A DNA stretch of 64,000 nucleotides, taken from the NCBI GenBank assembly GCA_958408685.1, contig CATYLC010000002.1, positions 1 to 64,000 of the forward strand. Direction: 5' to 3'. A program made the position numbers and the translations under genes. The DNA comes from an uncultured Collinsella sp. Lineage in GTDB: Bacteria; Actinomycetota; Coriobacteriia; Coriobacteriales; Coriobacteriaceae. A model generated the notes under the pieces. The model ran no database searches. It was not told where the DNA came from and was given only the letters and a program-made list of their open reading frames with translations. Shown here piece after piece: positions 59,056 through 64,000 of the stretch (the stretch's first letter is position 1; every line of letters begins with the position of its first letter).

Positions 59056-59060
59056 GATGA

Positions 59061-61727
59061 CTACTCCTGCACCTTGAGGGCTTCGGCCAGACTGACGCGC
59101 TTGATGGAGCGCGTGTGCAGCAGCGCCACGACCAGGTAGGTCGCAAAGCCGATTCCTGCGCACGCCGCCATGGACCAAGCGGGCACGTAGATCTCGATAT
59201 TGCCGTTATAGGCGAGCAGCATCGAGCGGAAGATGGCCGTGAGCGAGCCAATAATGACCGGCAGGCTCAGCACGAGTGACGCCGCAACGCACAACGTGAT
59301 CGAGCGGATGTACAGATGCGAAATCTCGCTATCGCGATAGCCAAAGACTTTCATATAGCTGATCGAACGGGCGCTGTGGTCGATCACAGCCTTGGTCAGC
59401 AGGTACATAAACAGCAAGAAGATGAACACCGCAAGCCCAACCATCATTCCGATCATTTTGCTCATCATGCCGATGAATTGGTCGCCCACGGCCCGCATGT
59501 CGTCGGGCGTGGTGTCGCCGGCAAAGTAACGAGCATCGAGGTCGAGCTTCTCGTCGCTCACATAGCCGTTAAAGTAGGTGGCGTCATTGCCGAACAGCTC
59601 GTTAAAGTCGTCGATGCTCATATAGATATTCATGTCCGACTTTGAGCCCCAGGTGGCGTCCTTGCCCGTGTACTCCAGCGAATAGTCCTTGCCCTCGTAC
59701 TTGTCGCTGAGCGTGACCTTCTGACCCTCGCTCCAGCCAAACTTGTCGAGCAAGCCACCGCCAAAGACGACGCGTCCGTCGCCGACGTCCAGCCCTTTCC
59801 AGTAGCGCGAATCGGGCGAGATGCCGTAGATGGAAATCGTCTCCTCGCCATTTCCGTCGCCGCGGTCGTATTGCAGCTGGTAGACGGCGTATTTCTCGGC
59901 CTGTGCGATTGCGCCCGCGCCGTTATCGGTCGTATTGACCGGGTGGATATCGTCGTTGTCAGTGTCGATCTTAGAGGCCTTGTCGATCAGGTCGATAGCC
60001 TCATCGTGGTCGCAGCCGAGAGCATCGGCAAGGTCATCGAGGCGCGCATAAAGCGCATCCTTCTTGTCCTGGACCTTGGCGAGCGCGTCCTGCGCCGCGG
60101 CCAGGCTCTCGGCAGACGGGGATGCGGTCGCGGCATCGGCTGCCGCCTGCGCCGCATCGGCCGCGTCGTCGAGCTCGTCATCGGCATCTTGGGCGGCAGA
60201 AAGCAGCGCGCCGTCAACCGACTGCAAGCACTCGAGTGCCGACCACTGCTCGCGCTCCTCGGCAGTGCCCTCGAGCTCCAGCGGAGCCTTGAGCGTGTAC
60301 TGGTGCTCGGCGACCAGGCTCGTCTCGAGGTTGTCCGCGTAGTGCGTCATCGTGGGCAGAATCGCCAGGCCAAAGAGCAGCAGCAGCGAGGCAAACGCAA
60401 TGCCCACGAAGAGCGTGGCGAAGTTGCCCAGGTTGCGCAGGAAGATACGCAGGCGGAAGCGCGAGACAAAGCCCATGCGCTCCGGCAGCTGCAGGCCGCG
60501 CTTGGTGCCAGACTTGCCGCTCGCCTCGTGGCGAAGAAACTGCAACGGCGTCTTGCCCATCTTGCGAAGCAGACCCACCAGCGTGATGAGGATGAGCGCA
60601 GCGGCGGGAACCACGGCGCACTTCACAAAGATCTCCCAGCTCCAGTACACCTGGAAGGGCGGCAGGCTGTACGAGCCGTAATAGAGGCTGCGCATGGGCT
60701 CGGTAAAGAACACGACGCCGAGCGCAGTGCCCAAAAGCGCCGCGACCACGCCCACGATGGCGGGAAGCGCAAGGTAGTGCAGCACGATCTCGCGTCGACG
60801 ATAGCCGCTGGCGAGCAGCGTGCCGATGATGGCGCTCTCCTCCTCGATGGTAGCGTCGGTAAGGACCACAAAGACGAACGCCATGATCACGATGATGATG
60901 TCGAGCAGCGTCATCCACATCATGGAGTCGCCGTCTACGTCGTCGCGCGCGTAGCCAATGCCCTGGTTGGAATCGGCGTCGATGAGGTCATCCACGCGTG
61001 CATCGGCATCGGTGAGCGCCTCCACCATATCCTGCTCCGCATCGACGCGATCCGCGGTGGAGAGATCGCGATCGGTAAAGGTAAAGGAGTAGGTGTAGGC
61101 AGGCGCGCCGCCGGCGTCCTTAAGCGCGGCAAAGCCGGCGTCGGTGACCACGGCCACACCGTACGTGATGGTGTTCACCGTAAAGTCCGAATTGTTGAGG
61201 AACAGCGCCTGGCTATCGGGCTGGGTCATGATGCCGCAGATGGTGTAGGTGCGACCCTCGAGCTCGACTTTATCGCCCACGGACAGGTTGTTATTGGTGG
61301 CGAAGACACGGTCGATTGCCACCTCATCGTCCGCCTTAGGCTGCCTGCCTTCGCAGTAGGACGCGATATCGACCTTGGTGCGGTGCGCATAGGTGCGCAG
61401 CGTGCGCTTGGTTCCATCGTCGCCGGCGGTCTTTTTGATGATGGCATCGATGGAGAAATTCTTGTAGAGCGTGACGCCGCCGACGTCGTCTGCCGCGTCC
61501 TCGGCTGCCTTGAGCTGGTCTTTGGTGGCCTCGAAGGAGGTGGTCACGCGGCCGTCCTCGATCGCGTACGCATCGCGCATGTCGTCGATAAGGCAGCCGA
61601 TGGAATGCGCCGCGAGCAAAAAGCCCGATGTAAGGGCAATGCTTCCGCACATAAGCAAAAAGATGCCCAGGTACTTACCGATATTGCGGCGCAGCTCGCG
61701 CGGGAGACGTTTTGCGAGAGGTGTCAT
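59061..61727 (-). CDS. FtsX-family ABC transporter permease
   Basis: The 888-residue permease has an N-terminal helix, a large extracytoplasmic domain, a first FtsX domain (about 270-395; FVFVVLTDATIEEESAIIGTLLA), a second membrane segment, an extracytoplasmic Ala/Asp-rich coiled coil (about 520-610) and a C-terminal FtsX domain (about 750-885; FIFLLFMYLLTKAVIDHSARSISYMKVFGY). This is the duplicated layout of MacB/LolE-like or BceB-like exporters. ATPase and permease genes overlap, so they form one transporter, perhaps for lipoproteins, peptides or antibiotics. The start ATG at 61727 is preferred over a TTG inside the ATPase stop region. Confidence 0.88.
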   Translation of the reverse strand: MTPLAKRLPRELRRNIGKYLGIFLLMCGSIALTSGFLLAAHSIGCLIDDMRDAYAIEDGRVTTSFEATKDQLKAAEDAADDVGGVTLYKNFSIDAIIKKTAGDDGTKRTLRTYAHRTKVDIASYCEGRQPKADDEVAIDRVFATNNNLSVGDKVELEGRTYTICGIMTQPDSQALFLNNSDFTVNTITYGVAVVTDAGFAALKDAGGAPAYTYSFTFTDRDLSTADRVDAEQDMVEALTDADARVDDLIDADSNQGIGYARDDVDGDSMMWMTLLDIIIVIMAFVFVVLTDATIEEESAIIGTLLASGYRRREIVLHYLALPAIVGVVAALLGTALGVVFFTEPMRSLYYGSYSLPPFQVYWSWEIFVKCAVVPAAALILITLVGLLRKMGKTPLQFLRHEASGKSGTKRGLQLPERMGFVSRFRLRIFLRNLGNFATLFVGIAFASLLLLFGLAILPTMTHYADNLETSLVAEHQYTLKAPLELEGTAEEREQWSALECLQSVDGALLSAAQDADDELDDAADAAQAAADAATASPSAESLAAAQDALAKVQDKKDALYARLDDLADALGCDHDEAIDLIDKASKIDTDNDDIHPVNTTDNGAGAIAQAEKYAVYQLQYDRGDGNGEETISIYGISPDSRYWKGLDVGDGRVVFGGGLLDKFGWSEGQKVTLSDKYEGKDYSLEYTGKDATWGSKSDMNIYMSIDDFNELFGNDATYFNGYVSDEKLDLDARYFAGDTTPDDMRAVGDQFIGMMSKMIGMMVGLAVFIFLLFMYLLTKAVIDHSARSISYMKVFGYRDSEISHLYIRSITLCVAASLVLSLPVIIGSLTAIFRSMLLAYNGNIEIYVPAWSMAACAGIGFATYLVVALLHTRSIKRVSLAEALKVQE

Positions 61728-61735
61728 GGCGCCGC

Positions 61736-62449
61736 CTACCAATCGAGCTCGGCGGCCGCGACGGGCGACTCGTTGAGCTCATCCTCGACGATGCGCCCGT
61801 CGCGCAGGCGCAGCACGCGATTGGCCATGCGGGCGATGGCGGCGTTGTGTGTGACGATGATGATGGTGCATCCGTACTCGTGATTGACATCCTCCATGAG
61901 CTGCAAGATTTCCTTGGACGTCTTATAGTCGAGCGCACCGGTGGGCTCGTCGCACAGCAGCAGACCCGGGTTTTTGACGAGCGCGCGGCCGATGGCACAG
62001 CGTTGCTGCTGACCACCCGAAACCTGGCGCGGGAACTTGTTGCGGTGCTCGTAGAGGCCCAGCGAGCGTAGCAGGTCGTCAATGTTGAGCGGCTTTTTGG
62101 ACAGGTATGCCGTGACCTCGATGTTTTCCTTGATGGTGAGGTCGGGCACCAGGTTGTAGAACTGGAAGATAAAGCCCAGCTCACGGCGGCGATACTCGCC
62201 CAGGTCGGCAGGCTTGAGCACCGTGAGGTCGCAGCCGTCCACCATGATGGAGCCGCCGTCGGCATCCTCCAGGCCGCCGATCAAGTTGAGAAAGGTCGAC
62301 TTGCCCGAGCCCGAGGGCCCCAGCATGACGCAGATCTCGCCGCGGTTGATGGACGCGTCGATGCCATCGAGTACCGTCAGGCGCGCATCACCGTCGCCGT
62401 AGTGTTTCTTGAGATCCTTAACCTGGACGTAGGCTTCCTGCGTTGCCAT
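61736..62449 (-). CDS. ABC transporter ATPase (LolD/MacB type)
   Basis: The 237-residue ATPase has Walker A GPSGSGKST, Q loop in FIFQFYNLVPDLT, signature VSGGQQQR, Walker B LLLCDEPTGALD and the H loop in IIIVTHNAAI. It powers the adjacent FtsX-type permease. I use the ATG at 62449 because GGGGG lies five bases upstream, after an in-frame ATG that contains that site. Its stop codon overlaps the permease start region. Confidence 0.94.
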   Translation of the reverse strand: MATQEAYVQVKDLKKHYGDGDARLTVLDGIDASINRGEICVMLGPSGSGKSTFLNLIGGLEDADGGSIMVDGCDLTVLKPADLGEYRRRELGFIFQFYNLVPDLTIKENIEVTAYLSKKPLNIDDLLRSLGLYEHRNKFPRQVSGGQQQRCAIGRALVKNPGLLLCDEPTGALDYKTSKEILQLMEDVNHEYGCTIIIVTHNAAIARMANRVLRLRDGRIVEDELNESPVAAAELDW

Positions 62450-62543
62450 GGTATCCCCCATTGTTAGCCTCGTACTACTTTATAAGCGTAATAGTAAACC
62501 TTGGCGAACTATTTTTGGAGCGAGGCCTGGAATTTATTTCAGA

Positions 62544-62727
62544 CTAGTCATTGGGGACGTTCTTAAATGACTAGCCGCTAGGGACACTCTTTCGCCACCC
62601 GGCACTTGGGGACGTTCCTTATCTGCCGGTAGCTGGGGACAGTCCTTGCCAGCCCGGCCGGCGAGCCGATGAATCGGCAAAGACTGTCCCCGATGACTAG
62701 TCGTTTAAGAACGTCCCCAGTGACTAG
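62544..62727. repeat. Cluster of GTCCCC-loop hairpins between two transporter genes
   Basis: CTAGTCATT/AATGACTAG (62544-62574) has loop GGGGACGTTCTTA. CCGGCA/TGCCGG (62599-62629) encloses TTGGGGACGTTCC. The 16-position stem GGGGACAGTCCTTGCC (62635-62650) pairs with 62676-62691. CTAGTCGTT/AGTGACTAG (62697-62727) has loop TAAGAACGTCCCC, with two G-U pairs. This fills 62450-62731 apart from the upstream promoter region of the ATPase. Confidence 0.85.
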
Positions 62728-62731
62728 GTGG

Positions 62732-63937
62732 CTAGGCGCGGGATTTGGTGCGCGAGAGTGCGAGGCCTACGGCGGCGATGGCCGCGGCAAAGAGCACCGT
62801 GACACCCAGATCGCAGGCGATGTCGCCCAGCACGGTGGACGTCAGGTCCGCGGCGAGCGCCTTGCCGATCGCGTCGTTCACCCAAAACGTCGGCACAAAA
62901 TGCGCCGCGGTCTGCACGGCCGAGCCCATGAGCGACAGCGGCATCCAGGCGCCACCCAAAAACGTCATGAGCATGCCAAGCAGGTTGCCCACACCGTTGA
63001 GCAGCTCCTCGCGCGCGCCCAGACTCGAAAGCGCAAAGCCAACGGCCAGCGGCGTGCACGCAAGGGCAAACGTCGCCGCCAACGCCAGGCACACGCGACC
63101 CACGCCGACCTCGGCGACCGCGCCGGCAAAGCCCACGACGCCCATCATGCTCGACACAAACCAGATGCAGACGGTAAGCACGGCGGCGGCCGCAAACACG
63201 GCGAGCGAACGCCGGCGCTCGGAGATTGGGCCGGCCTCCATGCGGCGCACGCGCTCGGGCTCGCTCATGCCCGAGAACACCAGCCCTACCGACACGATGA
63301 CCGACGAGATAATCGCGTACGCGCCAAAGTTGAAGTACGACTTGAGCGTGGCGGCGGCCGTCGAGTCGACCTTGATCTGCTCGATCTCGACCTCGGCGCG
63401 CTTGGCGGCAGCATGCTCGGCAGCCTTGGCAACGTCGCCGTTAGAAGCAGCGGACTCTAGGGCCGCCGCAGCGCCCGCGAGCGAGATCCAGCGTGAGGCC
63501 TCGGCAGACGAAAGCGCCGCCGCCATGGTGCCGGAGCCGTAGGTCACATTGAGCTTGGGCAGGGCCTCCCCCGCACGGGCGGCGGCAACAAGATCGTCCT
63601 CAAACCCCTCCGGGATAAAGAACACGCAGTCGGCGCTGCCCTTGGCGCTGTTGCTCTTGGAGAGCGCGTCCGCAAGGTCGTACGTGTCATCGCCGACGCC
63701 CGTGACCAGGTCAAAACGCGACCCCAGATGCTTGGTAAGCGCACGCGAAAGGTCGCTGTCGTCGCGGTCGACCACGATCACGTTGGCGTCGTAGGGCTTG
63801 TACTCGGTGAGCTGCGACGAGTTCCAGCTCACCGAGGCCGCGATGAATACGCCCATGAGCGAGATGAACACCGTATAGATGAGCAGGTAGAACGGGTGCG
63901 CGAACGCCACGCGAAGCGCAGTCTTAAAGGTGCTCAT
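62732..63937 (-). CDS. ABC-2 type permease
   Basis: The 401-residue permease is an ABC-2-family membrane protein: one helix near the N-terminus (YLLIYTVFISLMGVFIAA), an extracytoplasmic region of about 180 residues (YKPYDANVIVVDRDDSDLS...), and five or six helices at the end (YAIISSVIVSVGLVFSG, VCIWFVSSMMGVVGFAGAV, LLGMLMTFLGGAWMPLSLM). The start ATG has AAGGAG upstream and overlaps the end of the preceding permease by 14 bases, so the two may form a heterodimer. The ATPase for this pair is outside the window. Confidence 0.85.
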   Translation of the reverse strand: MSTFKTALRVAFAHPFYLLIYTVFISLMGVFIAASVSWNSSQLTEYKPYDANVIVVDRDDSDLSRALTKHLGSRFDLVTGVGDDTYDLADALSKSNSAKGSADCVFFIPEGFEDDLVAAARAGEALPKLNVTYGSGTMAAALSSAEASRWISLAGAAAALESAASNGDVAKAAEHAAAKRAEVEIEQIKVDSTAAATLKSYFNFGAYAIISSVIVSVGLVFSGMSEPERVRRMEAGPISERRRSLAVFAAAAVLTVCIWFVSSMMGVVGFAGAVAEVGVGRVCLALAATFALACTPLAVGFALSSLGAREELLNGVGNLLGMLMTFLGGAWMPLSLMGSAVQTAAHFVPTFWVNDAIGKALAADLTSTVLGDIACDLGVTVLFAAAIAAVGLALSRTKSRA

Positions 63938-64000
63938 AGCGGCTCCTTCCAAAGATCAGCGTAGCGGCGGCGACAAACACCAGGGCCATCAGGACGAGCG
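63924..64000 (-). CDS. C-terminus of a second membrane permease (partial)
   Basis: The last 24 codons of a gene run in from beyond the window edge and end with TAA at 63926-63924. The peptide (LVLMALVFVAAATLIFGRSRY) is a hydrophobic helix followed by a short basic end, as in ABC-2 permeases. The reading frame overlaps the start of the 62732-63937 gene by 14 bases, typical of paired ABC-2 permease genes. The family cannot be shown from so short a piece. Confidence 0.6.
   Translation of the reverse strand, partial: LVLMALVFVAAATLIFGRSRYEHL

Overview
The window looks like a chromosomal segment of a high-GC anaerobic actinomycete of the class Coriobacteriia, most likely Collinsella. I infer this from high GC, leucine-rich LuxR-type membrane regulators, a dnaK-grpE-dnaJ-hspR heat-shock operon, a Coriobacteriia-style NRAMP-related transporter and abundant small palindromic repeats. 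No database search was possible, so the species is an inference. There is no rRNA, tRNA, transposase, integrase, phage or CRISPR-Cas gene in the 64 kb. Most genes lie on the minus strand.

Layout. 0-11 kb: heat-shock region with clpB, an aconitase-family hydratase and the dnaK-grpE-dnaJ-hspR operon. clpB and dnaK share a 27-bp operator. 11-15.6 kb: a ferredoxin and the NAD synthesis operon nadA-nadB-nadC-niaR behind a perfect palindromic operator. 15.8-19 kb: a LytTR/GHKL two-component system, an unknown protein and thioredoxin. 19.1-25.1 kb: nickel regulator nikR with hypF, hypC, hypD and hypE, for NiFe-hydrogenase maturation. 25.2-30.5 kb: a HAD phosphatase, a lipoprotein, a glucose-type PTS EIIA, a Fic protein on an AT-richer stretch bracketed by two copies of one palindrome, and pyrE. 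30.6-41 kb: a membrane LuxR regulator, a zinc-ribbon/SPFH/lipoprotein cluster, and a three-gene two-component locus. 41-46.8 kb: a DUF4867-type protein, luxS, a nucleoside hydrolase, a ribokinase and an OatA-like acyltransferase. 46.9-50 kb: an MgtE-like sensor followed by an NRAMP-related transporter that is probably for magnesium. 50.4-57.4 kb: a degenerate polysaccharide deacetylase, PRC-barrel and YtxH proteins, a stand-alone domain resembling the N-terminus of cyanophycin synthetase, a CorC/HlyC protein, a hemolysin III protein and an alpha/beta hydrolase. 57.6-64 kb: a DUF362 ferredoxin-like protein, a MacB/LolCDE-like ABC exporter, and an ABC-2 permease with the end of a second one.

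The most unusual content is non-coding. First, a family of small hairpins keeps its loop (core AAG-N3to5-GTCCCC) while the stem changes, with compensating substitutions. Second, a composite element of about 150-250 bp with three covarying stems follows the stop codons of hspR, a lipoprotein gene and pyrE. Third, six 20-bp repeats in alternating orientation are spaced about every 40 bp between the hydratase and clpB genes. Fourth, two homologous nested palindromes lie upstream of the ferredoxin gene and downstream of the HAD gene. These look like dispersed elements, or RNA elements acting in 3' regions; no enzyme that could move them is encoded here.
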